The translations under genes and the position numbers were made by a program. A stretch of DNA of 64,000 nt from Macrococcus epidermidis (GTDB lineage: Bacteria; Bacillota; Bacilli; Staphylococcales; Staphylococcaceae), in NCBI RefSeq assembly GCF_003259695.1, contig NZ_PZJH01000001.1:1054001-1118000 (forward strand), written 5' to 3'. How positions within the stretch are numbered: position 1 is the first letter of the stretch; each line of letters starts with the position of its first letter. Under the pieces are notes generated by a model, which saw nothing but the letters and a program-made list of their open reading frames with translations, ran no database searches and was not told where the DNA came from. Positions 37,772 to 51,927 of the stretch are shown in pieces.

Positions 37772-39961
37772 TCAATTTAATATCCTAGTTACTGTGTATA
37801 TATCACTCAACTGCTTAATTTTTTCAACAACACGCATCAGTTCACTGACATTCTTCACCATAATACTTATATTTATCTTAGCATTTTTATCGATATCAGC
37901 TTTACCAGAAACTTGTGTTAAAGTTGTTTTCGTTGCATTTACGGCTTGTAATACTTCATTTAATAAGCCAAGTCGATCATATGCTGTGATTTCTAAGTCT
38001 ACTTGATAAGTCTTGTTCTCTGAAGATTTTACCCACTCTACATCTATCAAACGTTCAGTTTCATTTACGACATTTGGACATTCGGTACGATGGACTTTTA
38101 CCCCATGACCTTTTGTAATATAACCAACGATGTCATCTCCTGGTACAGGGTTACAACATTTTGATAATTTAATCAGCATATTGTCCATGCCTTCAACATA
38201 AACACCAGTTTCTGTCTGAATATCACGTTTAACATTTAACGTTTTATTAACTTCCTGTACTTGATTTAACTTTTGTTCCTTTTCTTTGATACGGTGTCTT
38301 TCAGTTAATTTATTAACTACTGCTGATGCTGTTAATCCACCAAATCCAACAGCAGCATATACATCATCAATTGATGTGAAATTGTATTTTTCAATCACTA
38401 CAGCTATATTTTCATCAATCATCACATCATCTATATTGATACGCTGCTCTTTTAACTCTGCTTCAATCATGAACTTTCCTTTTTCTACATTGCTCGAACG
38501 GTCCTGTTTCTTAAAGAAACTTTTTATCTTACTTTTAGCGCTAGCTGATTTACAGATTTTCAACCAGTCGCGACTTGGACCATAAGAATGTTTTGAAGTT
38601 CTAATCTCAATGATGTCACCCGTTTTAAGCTCATAATCAATCGGAACGATTTTACCGTTTACTTTCGCACCGATCATTTTATTTCCGACTTCACTATGTA
38701 CTGCATATGCGAAATCAATCGGAACAGCGCCAATAGGCAATTCTACAACATCACTTTCCGGCGTAAATACGTATACTTTATCCGACTGTAGATCATACTT
38801 AAGTGATTCCATAAATGCTTCAGCATCCGGTGATGTAGAATCTGTTTCTTCAATTTCTTTCATCCAGCTCATCTTGCTTAAATTTTTCGCTTCATCTGGA
38901 TTAACTAATGTTTTACCTTCTTTATATGCCCAGTGTGCAGCTACCCCATGTTCTGCTATTTCATGCATTTCATGTGTTCTTATCTGTATTTCTAATGGAT
39001 CACCATTTGGCCCGACAACTGTAGTATGAAGGGATTGATACATATTTGGTTTTGGCATCGCAATATAATCTTTGAATCTTCCCGGCATCGGTTTCCACAA
39101 TGTATGAACTAATCCTAATACTGCATAACAATCTTTAATTGAGTCAACTAATACACGAATCGCTAATAAATCAAAAATCTGATCGAATTGTTTCTTTTGT
39201 TTAACCATCTTACGATAGATACTATAAATATGTTTAGGACGGCCAGTGATTTCCCCCTGGATGCCCGTAATTCCCATCTCTTTGCGAATATTTTCAATGG
39301 CATTTTCTATGTATGCTTCTCGCTCACTGCGTTTCTTCTTCATTAAATGGACGATCCTAAAATATTGTATACTGTCAATATATCTTAGGGAAATATCTTC
39401 TAATTCCCATTTAATCGTATTGATCCCAAGACGATGTGCAAGTGGTGCATAAATTTCTAATGTTTCCTTTGCAATGCGTACTTGTTTTTCGTGAGGCATT
39501 GCTTTTAATGTACGCATATTATGTAATCTATCAGCGAGTTTAACTAAGATAACACGCACATCTTTTGCGATAGCAATAAACAATTTACGATGGTTTTCTG
39601 CCTGCTGTTCTGCTTTTGAACGATATTTCACTTTTTCTAGCTTTGTAACGCCATCTACGATATATGCAACTTCTTCGTTAAACATTGCCTTTAAATCCTC
39701 ATACGTATATGGTGTATCTTCCACAACATCGTGTAAGAATCCAGCAACAATTGTCGGCCCATCTAATTTCATCTCAGCTAATATACCAGCTACCTGAATA
39801 GGATGCATTATGTATGGTAAACCATTTTTTCTAAATTGACCTGTATGAGCTTTTTCGGCAAGTTGATAGCTTTTAACAACGAATTGATAGTCCTCTTCAG
39901 ATAAGTAAGCTTTTGTCATCTCAAGAACATCATCTTTTGTATATGGATATTCATTGTTCAT
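37772..39961 (-). CDS. relA: Rel, bifunctional (p)ppGpp synthetase/hydrolase
   Basis: Stringent-response enzyme of 729 residues. The HD hydrolase domain (about 25-180) keeps [12 protein letters not shown] and [16 protein letters not shown]; the synthetase domain (about 200-370) includes [12 protein letters not shown] and [11 protein letters not shown]; then TGS ([14 protein letters not shown]), a zinc-finger-like region with [13 protein letters not shown] and a C-terminal ACT domain. Both catalytic halves look intact. ATG with AGGTGGTG upstream. Confidence 0.95.
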   Translation of the reverse strand: MNNEYPYTKDDVLEMTKAYLSEEDYQFVVKSYQLAEKAHTGQFRKNGLPYIMHPIQVAGILAEMKLDGPTIVAGFLHDVVEDTPYTYEDLKAMFNEEVAYIVDGVTKLEKVKYRSKAEQQAENHRKLFIAIAKDVRVILVKLADRLHNMRTLKAMPHEKQVRIAKETLEIYAPLAHRLGINTIKWELEDISLRYIDSIQYFRIVHLMKKKRSEREAYIENAIENIRKEMGITGIQGEITGRPKHIYSIYRKMVKQKKQFDQIFDLLAIRVLVDSIKDCYAVLGLVHTLWKPMPGRFKDYIAMPKPNMYQSLHTTVVGPNGDPLEIQIRTHEMHEIAEHGVAAHWAYKEGKTLVNPDEAKNLSKMSWMKEIEETDSTSPDAEAFMESLKYDLQSDKVYVFTPESDVVELPIGAVPIDFAYAVHSEVGNKMIGAKVNGKIVPIDYELKTGDIIEIRTSKHSYGPSRDWLKICKSASAKSKIKSFFKKQDRSSNVEKGKFMIEAELKEQRINIDDVMIDENIAVVIEKYNFTSIDDVYAAVGFGGLTASAVVNKLTERHRIKEKEQKLNQVQEVNKTLNVKRDIQTETGVYVEGMDNMLIKLSKCCNPVPGDDIVGYITKGHGVKVHRTECPNVVNETERLIDVEWVKSSENKTYQVDLEITAYDRLGLLNEVLQAVNATKTTLTQVSGKADIDKNAKINISIMVKNVSELMRVVEKIKQLSDIYTVTRILN

Positions 39962-40019
39962 TCTATCACCACCTCTTTTTATAATGTATTAATAATACTA
40001 TATTATGACTGATTTTTAA

Positions 40020-40071
40020 ATGAAATATAAAAAAGACTGAGTCAATTTAGTGCTACTCAATCTTTTTCGGT
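40020..40071 (-). terminator. Terminator of apt
   Basis: AAAGATTGAGT ... ACTCAGTCTTTTTT on the minus strand, a 10-bp stem with one mismatch and a 12-nt loop, then T6, right after the apt stop. Confidence 0.7.
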
Positions 40072-40077
40072 AAATTA

Positions 40078-40599
40078 TTATTCCTCTTCATACTCTACCA
40101 ATGTTAAAACATCGTATCCTTCTAACTTCTGCATACCCTTTAAATATTTTAAATCTATAATAAAGGCAATACCCGCAACAATTCCACCTAATTGCTCAAT
40201 TAATTTAATCGTTGCTTCTATCGTACCACCTGTTGCCAGTAAATCATCTGTTATTAAAACACGTTGACCCGGTTTAATCGCATCTTTGTGCATCGTTAAC
40301 ACATTACTTCCATATTCAAGTTCATATTCATAACGAATAACTTCCCTTGGTAATTTACCTTCTTTTCTAACAGGTGCAAAGCCAATGTTCATTGCATAAG
40401 CGACTGGACATCCAATAATGAATCCACGTGCCTCTGGTCCAACTACGATATCAATTTCTTTTTCACGTGCGAAATTAACGATTTGATCTGTAGCATAGGC
40501 ATATGCTTCACCATTATCCATCAAAGTAGTTATATCTTTAAAGCTAATTCCTTCTTTTGGCCAGTCTTTCACTTCTGCAATATACTTTTTTAAATCCAT
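40078..40599 (-). CDS. apt: Apt, adenine phosphoribosyltransferase
   Basis: Salvages adenine to AMP using PRPP. The 173-residue protein has the PRPP-binding motif [18 protein letters not shown] and the base-binding region [17 protein letters not shown] and [12 protein letters not shown]. It is 40 bp after recJ, the usual neighbour, and has a terminator. Confidence 0.96.
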   Translation of the reverse strand: MDLKKYIAEVKDWPKEGISFKDITTLMDNGEAYAYATDQIVNFAREKEIDIVVGPEARGFIIGCPVAYAMNIGFAPVRKEGKLPREVIRYEYELEYGSNVLTMHKDAIKPGQRVLITDDLLATGGTIEATIKLIEQLGGIVAGIAFIIDLKYLKGMQKLEGYDVLTLVEYEEE

Positions 40600-40639
40600 C
40601 TTTGTGCCTCCACAATAAAATTCATTTATTTTTTTAATA

Positions 40640-42889
40640 TTATTCCATAATTTGTTGTTTTAAACTGTCAAATGTTGAGAACAGGAAAGTCTGTTCTAAT
40701 TTCAAAGCAGTTAATCTTTTTTTATACGTTTCTGAAGACTGTATTTCAGCTTTTTTAATCGTTTCATTTAAATGATATGTTAATTCAGTTTGATAAATAA
40801 AGTTTAAATCTTTGTATACTTCTAACATAAATAGTAAAGTATCAGGTTTCACCTTCAGTAAATCAATAAGATAACCCCCATCTGTCTTTAAATCAATGAC
40901 TGGCTTCATCTTAAAACATTTAAATAATAATTTGAATTTTTCGATACTTGGCATACCCTCAAAGTAAATTTGATTTTTCTTATGAAAAATTAAATAGATA
41001 GTATCTGCATCATTTGTATCAAAAGTTCTTTTGAAACTTTCAAAATCGTGTGGGATATCCCTGAATACTATTTTATCATGCCCAAATACAGATTCGCCAT
41101 AATAATAGTAATTTTCGTTGATTTTTTGTTGACCTGGATGAATAACATAGGCAACTTGTTCATCCTTTAAAAATGCAAATTTTCTTGGATGTGCATTACG
41201 AAAATCAATCATTTTAATATTATCTGATTGCATAGCCTGCACAATCATTTGCGGTGAAACATTGCCATTCCATTCATTGAGTTGAAGTGAACCTGCTAAA
41301 TTAACAACAGCTCCTGAAGGAAATTCATTAATTAAGTCTCCTTGTTTCCACATTAAACAATTCAAATCAGACATTGTTTTAAACTTTAAATGTGCCGCAT
41401 TTTGCCCAATTTGTTTAATCTCACTGATTATCTGGTCATATAAACCAATTACCGGTGCTTTAAAATCTGTTCCAAATGGTCGTAGTAATTCAATATCACT
41501 AATATTTTTTACTGTAATATCATCCATATCAATAACAGTATCTATATTTAACTGGGAAGTTATCGGTTCACCGTCTAATACGCTTTCCAAATAATGATTG
41601 ATACTACGTTCTAACTGTTCAATATGATCGATTGGTAGCGTCATACCAGCCGCCATATGATGACCACCAAACTTTGTAATCAATTCTCGTGCCTGGTCGA
41701 GACTTTCATACATGGATATCTGTTCAACACTACGTGCTGAACCCTTTGCGTAATCATTCACATAATCTATATTTAAAATGATGGCCGGCAGATTATATTT
41801 TTCAACGATTCGACTCGCAACTATACCAAGGACACCCTCATTCCAATTTTCTTTAGCAAGCACTAAAAAACGATTACCGTTACTGATTTTCTCTTCTGCT
41901 TCAATCATCGCTTCCTGTGTAATTGTCTCTACAATCGCTTTACGTTCAACATTGAAACTATCAACTTGTTCAGCCATCCATTCTGCTTCCACAGGGTCAT
42001 CCAGCTGTAAAAGTTCTGCAGCAATTCTTGCGTCGTCCAGACGGCCAACAGCATTTAATCTCGGACCAATAATAAAACCTATTGTCTCTTCATCTATCAT
42101 TCCTGAGAAACCTGCTTGTTTTAATAGCGCTGCTACGCCAACAGGTGGCGTCTGATTAAGTATTTTAAGGCCTCGCTTTACCATTGCTCTATTTTCTCCG
42201 GTCATTGAAACAAGATCGCTGATTGTTCCTATCGCAACAAACGGTAAAAATTGTTCATTTTGTTGTCCAAGAAGTGCATGACTGACTTTATATGCAACCC
42301 CCACACCTGCAAGATGTCCAAAAGGATAAGTACCTTCGGGGTGCATCGGATGAATGATTGCAAAAGCATTCGGTAAAGTCTCACCAATTTCATGATGATC
42401 GGTAATGATGACATCTATTCCAAGTTCATTGGCAACATCAATTTCATGATGACCTTGAATGCCATTATCGACTGTAATAATTAATTTAACGCCTTCATCT
42501 GCTGCCTGACGAAATGCATCTTCATTCGGTCCATATCCTTCAGTAAATCGATTCGGAATATACCAGCCGACTATAGCGCCCATGGATTCTAAAGTTTTGA
42601 CAAGTACTGTAGTGCTTGTCACACCATCTGCATCATAATCACCATAAACGAGAATCGGTTCACCATTTTCAATTGCTGTTTTTATTCTTACTATTGCATT
42701 GTCCATATCAAACATTAAAAACGGATCATGAATATTCCCTTCAGAAAAAACATCACTAAGCTGTTCGTCTGTAATAATATTTCGTGCATTTAATATTTTT
42801 TGATTGATACTAGAAATTTTATATTTTTTAATTAAGTCATCAGGAATTGTATTTTCTATCCTAGACACTTGCCATTTCATTTTCTTCAT
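40640..42889 (-). CDS. recJ: RecJ, single-strand-specific 5'-3' exonuclease
   Basis: DHH-family exonuclease of 749 residues. The DHH motifs are visible: [25 protein letters not shown] and IITDHHEIG, then [11 protein letters not shown] and [13 protein letters not shown], and the DHHA1 segment [16 protein letters not shown] with [12 protein letters not shown] long Firmicutes-type C-terminal extension (beyond about 560) is present. The start is the ATG at 42889 with AGGGGG upstream. Confidence 0.95.
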   Translation of the reverse strand: MKKMKWQVSRIENTIPDDLIKKYKISSINQKILNARNIITDEQLSDVFSEGNIHDPFLMFDMDNAIVRIKTAIENGEPILVYGDYDADGVTSTTVLVKTLESMGAIVGWYIPNRFTEGYGPNEDAFRQAADEGVKLIITVDNGIQGHHEIDVANELGIDVIITDHHEIGETLPNAFAIIHPMHPEGTYPFGHLAGVGVAYKVSHALLGQQNEQFLPFVAIGTISDLVSMTGENRAMVKRGLKILNQTPPVGVAALLKQAGFSGMIDEETIGFIIGPRLNAVGRLDDARIAAELLQLDDPVEAEWMAEQVDSFNVERKAIVETITQEAMIEAEEKISNGNRFLVLAKENWNEGVLGIVASRIVEKYNLPAIILNIDYVNDYAKGSARSVEQISMYESLDQARELITKFGGHHMAAGMTLPIDHIEQLERSINHYLESVLDGEPITSQLNIDTVIDMDDITVKNISDIELLRPFGTDFKAPVIGLYDQIISEIKQIGQNAAHLKFKTMSDLNCLMWKQGDLINEFPSGAVVNLAGSLQLNEWNGNVSPQMIVQAMQSDNIKMIDFRNAHPRKFAFLKDEQVAYVIHPGQQKINENYYYYGESVFGHDKIVFRDIPHDFESFKRTFDTNDADTIYLIFHKKNQIYFEGMPSIEKFKLLFKCFKMKPVIDLKTDGGYLIDLLKVKPDTLLFMLEVYKDLNFIYQTELTYHLNETIKKAEIQSSETYKKRLTALKLEQTFLFSTFDSLKQQIME

Positions 42890-42955
42890 AACAATCCCCC
42901 TACACTGTAGAATTATACATGAAGGCATTCATTTTAGAAAATGAATGCCCCCAAA

Positions 42956-44068
42956 TTAACTCACTTTTTTATCTAGTTTTTTAATCACATCAAAATAAAT
43001 ATTAATAGCAGTAAATATCGATTCTTTATCATATTTCATTTCAGGATGATGTAATCCGTGATTCATATTACATCCAATTCCGAGCATCGTCGTTTTTATT
43101 TCAGGTAATGTGTTAGAATACGTATGAAAATCTTCTGCACCAGGCGTTACAATCGTTTCAATATAATCATGCTGCTGTTCACGTAACACTTCTGTTAAGA
43201 TATTTCTTGCTTCATCACTTACTTCAGCTGCTACTGTATTACTTGTATAATAATATTTTATTGTACAATCATACTGGCCTTTTATCATTTCACAAATGTT
43301 ATCTATATTTTCTTGTAAAGCAGCCATTTTATCATTGTATTGTGCTCTAACATCAAACACACAATTTACCGTGCCGGGAATCGTATTATGTGTGCCTCCA
43401 AGTGTTTCAATCGTCGTCATCTTCACAGAATAAGATCTGTCTTTTTCATTGTTCAGCGCTTTTATTTTTTGATTGAGTGTCATTGCAATATCAATGCTAT
43501 TGATAGATTCCCATGGTCGACCCGCATGACCTTCCGTCGTTGTTATATCTACGTGAAGCGTTGCACTCGCTCCATGCTGAATACTGCTTGAGAATTCATT
43601 TCCTTTTAATTCATTTTTTGGTCTGACATGCATACCAAACATGAATTCAACATCATTTAAAATATCATGTTCTAAAACATATTTTGCACCACTTCCAGCT
43701 TCTTCAGCCGGCTGGAAGATAAACAATAAGTTATATTTAGGTTGATAATTCGTTAGTTTCAATTTAAACAACAGACCGATCAAAGTTGTCATATGCGCGT
43801 CATGACCACACGCATGGATGACTTTCAAACCATCTTCAAAATTATAAGGCAGTGCATCAATGTCACTTCTAAATGCTACTGTCTTATCAATTTCACCTGG
43901 TATTTTTATATATAATCCCGTCTTGTTAAATCGATGAACTTCGTATTCATCTCTAAATAACTTTTCTATATATTTTGTTGTTTTCTCTTCATCCCAACTT
44001 ACTTCAGCTCTTAAATTCAGTTCACGATTAATGTCTAATATCCTATCATGAAAATCTGTGTTATTCAT
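42956..44068 (-). CDS. M20-family amidohydrolase (N-acyl amino acid hydrolase type)
   Basis: Zinc-dependent peptidase M20D family protein of 370 residues. Metal ligands and catalytic residues lie in HACGHDAHMTTL, QPAEEAGSGA and MHVRPKNE, with TTEGHAGRPWES in the dimerisation domain and PGAEDFHTYS near the end. Such enzymes hydrolyse N-acyl amino acids or aminoacyl dipeptides. The next gene upstream is a dipeptide epimerase (82 bp apart), so both may use the same peptide substrates. Exact substrate not readable. Confidence 0.88.
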   Translation of the reverse strand: MNNTDFHDRILDINRELNLRAEVSWDEEKTTKYIEKLFRDEYEVHRFNKTGLYIKIPGEIDKTVAFRSDIDALPYNFEDGLKVIHACGHDAHMTTLIGLLFKLKLTNYQPKYNLLFIFQPAEEAGSGAKYVLEHDILNDVEFMFGMHVRPKNELKGNEFSSSIQHGASATLHVDITTTEGHAGRPWESINSIDIAMTLNQKIKALNNEKDRSYSVKMTTIETLGGTHNTIPGTVNCVFDVRAQYNDKMAALQENIDNICEMIKGQYDCTIKYYYTSNTVAAEVSDEARNILTEVLREQQHDYIETIVTPGAEDFHTYSNTLPEIKTTMLGIGCNMNHGLHHPEMKYDKESIFTAINIYFDVIKKLDKKVS

Positions 44069-44150
44069 GTTAATCCCCTTTTTATTAAATTGTTTAAATT
44101 TATTTATATTATATATTATTATTTATCAATATTATTATTCATTAAATTAT

Positions 44151-45254
44151 TCATACTTCAAATTTTTTTACAGTTAATGCTGCTAATGTTTCTTTATTGA
44201 TAGTAATACCTAATCCAGGTGCATCACCTAAATCAACAAACGGTATATCATATTTTAAATCACCAATATCTTGACTGAATAATAATGGTCCTGTAAGTTC
44301 CGTTGATTTAACATTATTTAATGCCATTGCTGTATGATAACCTGCAGCACTACCAATAGAAGATTCCACCATTGATCCGATTTGACATTCAATGCCTAAA
44401 CCTTCTGCAAATCGTATTAACTTCACTGCATTATGAATTCCGCCACACTTCATAAGTTTCACATTTAATAAATCAAAATGTGGTGTTTTGAGTCTTGCTA
44501 AATCATGGACATCTTTAATCATTTCGTCTGCCATCAGATTTACATTCATATTTTCATATAAATATTTCATGCCTTCAATATCATTATATTTCAATGGTTG
44601 TTCAATCCATTTTAATTTCGAATCTTCTATTGATTTCAAAGCTTGTACGATTGCCTTTGGATTTGACCATGCTTGATTGCAGTCTACACGAACGATTGCA
44701 TCTGTTTCTTTTATATACTCTAATATCTGTTTCAGTTTTAGAATATCATCAAATATATTACCACCAAGCTTAACTTTTATAACCTTATACCCGGATTCGA
44801 GTAAAATATCGATATCTTTTTTTGTTGCTTCAATATGTTTCACACTTAATACTTTTGCGTAATCCAGTCTATCAACAGTTTTACCTCCAAGCAGCTGATA
44901 AATTGGTAAATTAGCGTGCTTACCTAAAATATCATACAATGCGATATCTATACTTGCCTTCAATGCGGGATTACCTAAAATCATTTCATCGAGCAATAAA
45001 TGAATACTTTCAATATTTAATGGATTTTCTCCGATAAGCTTAGGCGCTATTATTTCCAGATTAGCATAGATGCCAGCTGCACTTTCCCCTGTAACATGCT
45101 CATCAGCAACGCCTTCACCATATCCTATAATACCTGTATCCGTATGTATTTCTACGATTACTGAGTGCATGCTATCGTAAGTAGCATAATTAATAATAAA
45201 AGGTTCTTTCAAAGGTAGTTGAATATAATGGCCAATAATTTTTGTGATTTTCAT
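44151..45254 (-). CDS. Dipeptide epimerase (enolase superfamily, L-Ala-D/L-Glu type)
   Basis: A 367-residue enolase-superfamily protein. It has the catalytic KVIKVKLGG, metal ligands in RVDCNQAW, WIEQPL and MADEMI, the second catalytic lysine in NVKLMKCGGI, and IGSMVESSIGSAAGYH. These match Bacillus YkfB, which epimerises L-Ala-D-Glu from murein. A less likely alternative is an N-acylamino acid racemase, since an M20 hydrolase is the neighbour. The start is the ATG at 45254 with GGAGGAG upstream. Confidence 0.85.
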   Translation of the reverse strand: MKITKIIGHYIQLPLKEPFIINYATYDSMHSVIVEIHTDTGIIGYGEGVADEHVTGESAAGIYANLEIIAPKLIGENPLNIESIHLLLDEMILGNPALKASIDIALYDILGKHANLPIYQLLGGKTVDRLDYAKVLSVKHIEATKKDIDILLESGYKVIKVKLGGNIFDDILKLKQILEYIKETDAIVRVDCNQAWSNPKAIVQALKSIEDSKLKWIEQPLKYNDIEGMKYLYENMNVNLMADEMIKDVHDLARLKTPHFDLLNVKLMKCGGIHNAVKLIRFAEGLGIECQIGSMVESSIGSAAGYHTAMALNNVKSTELTGPLLFSQDIGDLKYDIPFVDLGDAPGLGITINKETLAALTVKKFEV

Positions 45255-45320
45255 AATTCTCCTCCAAATGACTGTTATATTCATCATAATAAAATTTTAA
45301 TGTAATTTGTGAAATTTATA

Positions 45321-45360
45321 CAAAAAAAAGAAAAATCATGTATAGACATGATTTTTCTTT
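45321..45360 (-). terminator. Terminator of secDF
   Basis: AAAGAAAAATCATGTC-TATACATGATTTTTCTTT: a near-perfect stem of about 14 bp, then T5, 7 bp after the secDF stop. Confidence 0.85.
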
Positions 45361-45366
45361 TTTTAT

Positions 45367-47658
45367 TTAAACATATATCTTTTCATCATTTGCTTTCTTT
45401 TCCTCATATACCGTCAAACGTCCGCCGTTTGCTTTAAGTTGACGTTTTTTCAAAATACCCCAAAGTGGAACAGCAATAAAGATTGAACTGAATACCCCAG
45501 AAATTAACCCGACAAGTAATGCAAGCGAGAAGTTAAAGATACTAGATGCTCCAAGTAACATCAGTGCAACAACTACGATAATTACAGTTAGAACAGTGTT
45601 GATTGATCGCGTTAATGTTTGTCGAATAGAACTATTAACAATCTCATCAATCTGTTCAGGATGTGTAATCACTTTCATTTTATGCAGGTTCTCACGTACA
45701 CGGTCAAATGTAACGATTGTATCGTTGATTGAATAACCGATAATTGTCAGTATCGCTGCGATAAAGGTTACATCCACTTCGAATCTGAAGATACTGAAGA
45801 AAGCTATAATTAAAAATGCATCATGTAATAAAGAAAGTACTGATGTTAATCCCATTCTCCATTCAAATCGGAATGTTACATAGATGATGATACCGATAGA
45901 TGCAATGATTACAGATTTAATCGCATTTTTTGCTAATTCTTTACCAATTTCACTTGAAACAGTATTTACATTCGGTTCATGTCCGAATTTCTTATCAAAA
46001 TCAGATTTTAAATCTCTAATTTGATTTTTAGTCAGCGGATCTTTAAATTGAATAACTGCTGTTTTATTTGTATCAGAATTGACAATAATATTATCAGTTT
46101 CTAAATCTAATGATTTCAATGATGTTTTCACATCATCAACTTTTATCACCTGATCGCTCTTCACATCCACACGAGATCCTGATTTAAAGTCGATGCCTAA
46201 ATTTAATCCCATTATAGCAATGATAATACTTCCTATAATAATAGATGCTAATGATGCAGTAAGCAATGGTTTCGCAAGTTTTACAAAATTAATACGATCC
46301 CAGCGTGTCTTCAGATCATGTACATCGATGCCTTCTGATAAGTGATGACGCTGTTTACTGTTTACTCCGAAGAAACTAAATTTCTTATCAAAGAATCCTG
46401 AATTTACAGCAAGACTCAATAATAAACGTGTAAAGAATACTTGTGTAATAAAGATCATTAAGATACCTAGTAACAGCATTGTCGCAAAACCTTTAACACT
46501 ACTTGTTCCTAAGAAGAATAATACTAAAGCAGCAAGTACTGTCGTTAAGTTGGCATCGAGTATCGTTAAAAATGATGAACTAGATCCTTTTTTAAATGCC
46601 TGTTTTACGCTACGCCCAATCTTCAATTCATCTTTAATACGTTCATACATGATGATATTGGCATCAACAGCCATACCTACACCTAACACTAACGCTGCAA
46701 TACCCGGTAACGTTAGTACACCATGGATCATATTAAATGCTATCATCGTTAACCAAATATAAGCAGATAAAGAGATGACAGCTAATATACCTGGTAGACG
46801 GTAATAAAAAATCATAAATAAGAAAATTAATCCTACTCCGACTGCAGATGCTAACATTGTATCATGTAACGCATCTTGACCAAACTGAGCACCAACAGAA
46901 GTTGAATAAACTTCTGTAAGTTTAACTGGTAGTGAACCTGAGTTTAATAAGTCAGCAATTTGTTTTGCACGTATTAATCCTTCTTCACCCTGGAATCCAC
47001 CTGAAATCTCAACATTTTGCGAATTGATTTCCTGTGATACGCCGGCAGCACTCACATATTTCGGTTCTTTTCCAGCCTGTTCACGCTTAGCTTCTTTTTT
47101 ATAGCTATCTTTACCTTCTTCAAAGTCCATCCAGATAACCATTATATTTGGGTTCTGTTTTGAAATCTTACGTGTAACATCAGCAAATTTTTTCGCTGAT
47201 TTTAATTTTAAGGTAACAACAGGTGCATTACTATTTTGATCAAATGCTTGTTTAGCACCACCTTGTACTAAATCTTTACCTGAAAGAAGTAATTTATCAT
47301 TAGCGTCACGAATCGTAAGGTTCGCACTTGTAGATAAAATCTCTCGTGCTTCATTTTGATTTTTAACACCAGCAAGCTGAACACGAATTCTGTCATTATT
47401 TTCTATCTGAATTTTTGGTTCTGATACCCCTAAAACATTGACACGCGATTCAAGTGTCTTACTCGTCGCTTTAACGACTTCACTATCGATTTTGTCGTTT
47501 TTATCTAGTTTATCTACTTTATAAAGTACTTCAAAACCACCTTGTAAATCTAATCCCAGATTTACTTTCTCCATAATACCTTTTACTGTTACACCCATTG
47601 AGCTAAACAAAAGTATTGTTAATAACAGTAATGCTATTAATCTGCTACGTTTTTTCAC
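45367..47658 (-). CDS. secDF: SecDF, fused preprotein translocase accessory protein
   Basis: Proton-driven factor that helps pull exported proteins through SecYEG. The 763-residue protein is the Firmicutes SecD-SecF fusion with 12 membrane helices: SecD half (helix at about 8-26, periplasmic P1 domain to about 265, then five helices) with GVGMAVDANIIMYERI, and the SecF half from about 460 with GLNLGIDFKSGSR and GYSINDTIVTFDRVREN. The start is GTG with GAGGTGG upstream. Confidence 0.95.
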   Translation of the reverse strand: MKKRSRLIALLLLTILLFSSMGVTVKGIMEKVNLGLDLQGGFEVLYKVDKLDKNDKIDSEVVKATSKTLESRVNVLGVSEPKIQIENNDRIRVQLAGVKNQNEAREILSTSANLTIRDANDKLLLSGKDLVQGGAKQAFDQNSNAPVVTLKLKSAKKFADVTRKISKQNPNIMVIWMDFEEGKDSYKKEAKREQAGKEPKYVSAAGVSQEINSQNVEISGGFQGEEGLIRAKQIADLLNSGSLPVKLTEVYSTSVGAQFGQDALHDTMLASAVGVGLIFLFMIFYYRLPGILAVISLSAYIWLTMIAFNMIHGVLTLPGIAALVLGVGMAVDANIIMYERIKDELKIGRSVKQAFKKGSSSSFLTILDANLTTVLAALVLFFLGTSSVKGFATMLLLGILMIFITQVFFTRLLLSLAVNSGFFDKKFSFFGVNSKQRHHLSEGIDVHDLKTRWDRINFVKLAKPLLTASLASIIIGSIIIAIMGLNLGIDFKSGSRVDVKSDQVIKVDDVKTSLKSLDLETDNIIVNSDTNKTAVIQFKDPLTKNQIRDLKSDFDKKFGHEPNVNTVSSEIGKELAKNAIKSVIIASIGIIIYVTFRFEWRMGLTSVLSLLHDAFLIIAFFSIFRFEVDVTFIAAILTIIGYSINDTIVTFDRVRENLHKMKVITHPEQIDEIVNSSIRQTLTRSINTVLTVIIVVVALMLLGASSIFNFSLALLVGLISGVFSSIFIAVPLWGILKKRQLKANGGRLTVYEEKKANDEKIYV

Positions 47659-47838
47659 AGTTCCACCTCAAAACTCAAATTTAAAAACACATTTTACCAA
47701 TTTAATAAATAATAACATAATCTCAACTTAAAACGATATTAAAGATGTGTAAAATTTGATAAATAATTAAAAATATTTAATTTATTAAGATTTATCTATT
47801 TGAATATAAATTTTTATTAATTATTATACACAATACTT

Positions 47839-48111
47839 TTACTTAGCTTTTTTGATTGCCATCTTATCAAAAGTCATTTCTGTACCTTTGTTATTGACAA
47901 TGATCGTTACAAAGTTTGCATCAACTGATTTCACAGTTCCTTGTAGCCCACCAATCGTTGCAACTTTGTCGCCTCTTTTTAAGTTTCTAAGCAGTTCCTG
48001 TTGTTCTTTCGTTCTTTTTTGCTGTGGTCTGATCATTAAAAAATATGCCACAAATAATAATACGATTAATGGCAATATTTGTACGATAATTGCCTGCATT
48101 TCTGGTGTCAT
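47839..48111 (-). CDS. yajC: YajC, Sec translocase subunit
   Basis: A 90-residue membrane protein with one helix (about residues 6-26), the conserved YFLMIRPQQKRTKEQQELL and a C-terminal beta domain GDKVATIGGLQGTV. It accompanies SecDF in the translocase. The start is the ATG at 48111 with AGGAGG upstream; the frame runs 12 codons farther into the tgt gene end. Between yajC and secDF lie 180 bp in which I see only AT-rich sequence and no gene. Confidence 0.93.
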   Translation of the reverse strand: MTPEMQAIIVQILPLIVLLFVAYFLMIRPQQKRTKEQQELLRNLKRGDKVATIGGLQGTVKSVDANFVTIIVNNKGTEMTFDKMAIKKAK

Positions 48112-48121
48112 AATAGTCCTC

Positions 48122-50297
<2,176 letters not shown>

Positions 50298-50299
50298 CT

Positions 50300-51313
50300 T
50301 TATTTCCTCTTTTCATTATCAAACGGAATATTAAAATGTTCATAAGCAAGTGGTGTGGCTACACGCCCACGTTGTGTTCGTTCTAAAAACCCTTTTTGTA
50401 TTAAATAAGGTTCATAAACATCTTCAAGCGTCATGCGTTCTTCACCGATGGACACTGCTATCGTATCGAGACCAACCGGGCCACCGTTATAACGCTCAAT
50501 GATAGCCATTAATATTTTATGATCGATATGATCTAATCCATACGCATCAACCTGCAATAAATTCAAGGCATTTGATGTAATATTAAAATCAATATGACCA
50601 TCATTCTTAACTTGTGCAAAATCACGTACACGACGTAACAAACGATTAGCGATACGTGGTGTCCCACGACTACGCATGGCCAGTTCTGTAACTGATGCAT
50701 TATCAATTGCCACATCAAACACATCAGCTGTACGACTGACAACTTGAGACAAATCATCAATAGAATAGTAATCGAGTCTTAAATGGACTCCGAAACGGTC
50801 ACGTAAAGGTGCTGAAAGACTTCCGGCACGCGTTGTCGCACCAATCAAAGTGAATGGTGGTAATTCGATACGTATACTTCTTGCCTCTTCACCTTTACCT
50901 ACTACGATGTCTAACATAAAGTCTTCCATAGCAGGATATAATACTTCTTCAACTACGCGACTTAAACGATGAATTTCATCGATAAAAAGCACATCACCTG
51001 CATTTAAACTTGAAAGAATTGCTGCTAAATCCCCGGGACGCTCTATTGACGGTCCTGAAGTCGTCCTGATATTGACATCAAGTTCATTTGCCACTATTGT
51101 AGCAAGCGTTGTCTTACCTAAGCCGGGTGGACCATATAACAGCACATGGTCTAGTGATTCGTTACGCAATTTTGCTGCCTGAATAAATACATCCAGATTA
51201 TGTTTTATCTTTTCCTGCCCTATATACTGAGAAAGTTTTGTCGGACGCAAACTTAATTCATCTTGCAGTTCCTCTGAGTTTAAAAGTGTATCATCTATAA
51301 TTCTGTCATCCAA
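50300..51313 (-). CDS. ruvB: RuvB, Holliday junction branch migration ATPase
   Basis: AAA+ motor of 337 residues. Walker [21 protein letters not shown], Walker [11 protein letters not shown], sensor [21 protein letters not shown], and a C-terminal winged helix ([18 protein letters not shown]). The start is TTG with GGAG 9 bp upstream. It follows ruvA by 14 bp. Confidence 0.96.
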   Translation of the reverse strand: MDDRIIDDTLLNSEELQDELSLRPTKLSQYIGQEKIKHNLDVFIQAAKLRNESLDHVLLYGPPGLGKTTLATIVANELDVNIRTTSGPSIERPGDLAAILSSLNAGDVLFIDEIHRLSRVVEEVLYPAMEDFMLDIVVGKGEEARSIRIELPPFTLIGATTRAGSLSAPLRDRFGVHLRLDYYSIDDLSQVVSRTADVFDVAIDNASVTELAMRSRGTPRIANRLLRRVRDFAQVKNDGHIDFNITSNALNLLQVDAYGLDHIDHKILMAIIERYNGGPVGLDTIAVSIGEERMTLEDVYEPYLIQKGFLERTQRGRVATPLAYEHFNIPFDNEKRK

Positions 51314-51327
51314 TCATTTCAACTCCT

Positions 51328-51918
51328 TTATGAGACAAGCATTTGAAAGGCACGTTTGACATTTTCATCAACAGTTGCTAGTTGTTCTTGTTTTAACACT
51401 TTTTCGACTTTTTGAAGTTCACGTTTCGTATAACCTAATGCTTCTAGCGCCAGTAATGCTTCATCAATTACTTCGGTCTTCTGTTCAGTTATTTCCTTAA
51501 ATACTTCTGTTTCATCCGTAATAATCAGCTTACCTTTTAAATCAAGTATCATTTGTCGTGCTGTCTTCTTACCGATGCCAGGAAACTTAATTAAATAACT
51601 ATCATTTTCACTTTCAATCGCATTTTTAATTTCCTTTGGTGAGCTTGATGCTAATATAGCTAAAGCAGACTTTGGACCTATACCCGTCACTTTATTTAAA
51701 GATAAAAATAATTGTTTTTCTTCCATTGAATCGAAACCATATAGTGTATGTGCATCTTCACGCACAATCAGCTGCGTAAATAATTTAAAATCTTTATTGA
51801 TATATTTTTGAAAGCGGTATGGATTTGGTACATGACATTCGTATCCAATACCGTTGACTCCAACAACTAGATGTGTCGGTAAAATCTCATTTAATTGACC
51901 TTCTAAATAAGCGTACAT
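51328..51918 (-). CDS. ruvA: RuvA, Holliday junction recognition subunit
   Basis: A 196-residue protein with the N-terminal OB fold ([12 protein letters not shown]), helix-hairpin-helix motifs [13 protein letters not shown] and [13 protein letters not shown], and the C-terminal RuvB-binding domain ([16 protein letters not shown]). It binds four-way junctions with RuvB, encoded next. Confidence 0.95.
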   Translation of the reverse strand: MYAYLEGQLNEILPTHLVVGVNGIGYECHVPNPYRFQKYINKDFKLFTQLIVREDAHTLYGFDSMEEKQLFLSLNKVTGIGPKSALAILASSSPKEIKNAIESENDSYLIKFPGIGKKTARQMILDLKGKLIITDETEVFKEITEQKTEVIDEALLALEALGYTKRELQKVEKVLKQEQLATVDENVKRAFQMLVS

Positions 51919-51927
51919 CGTACCCTC

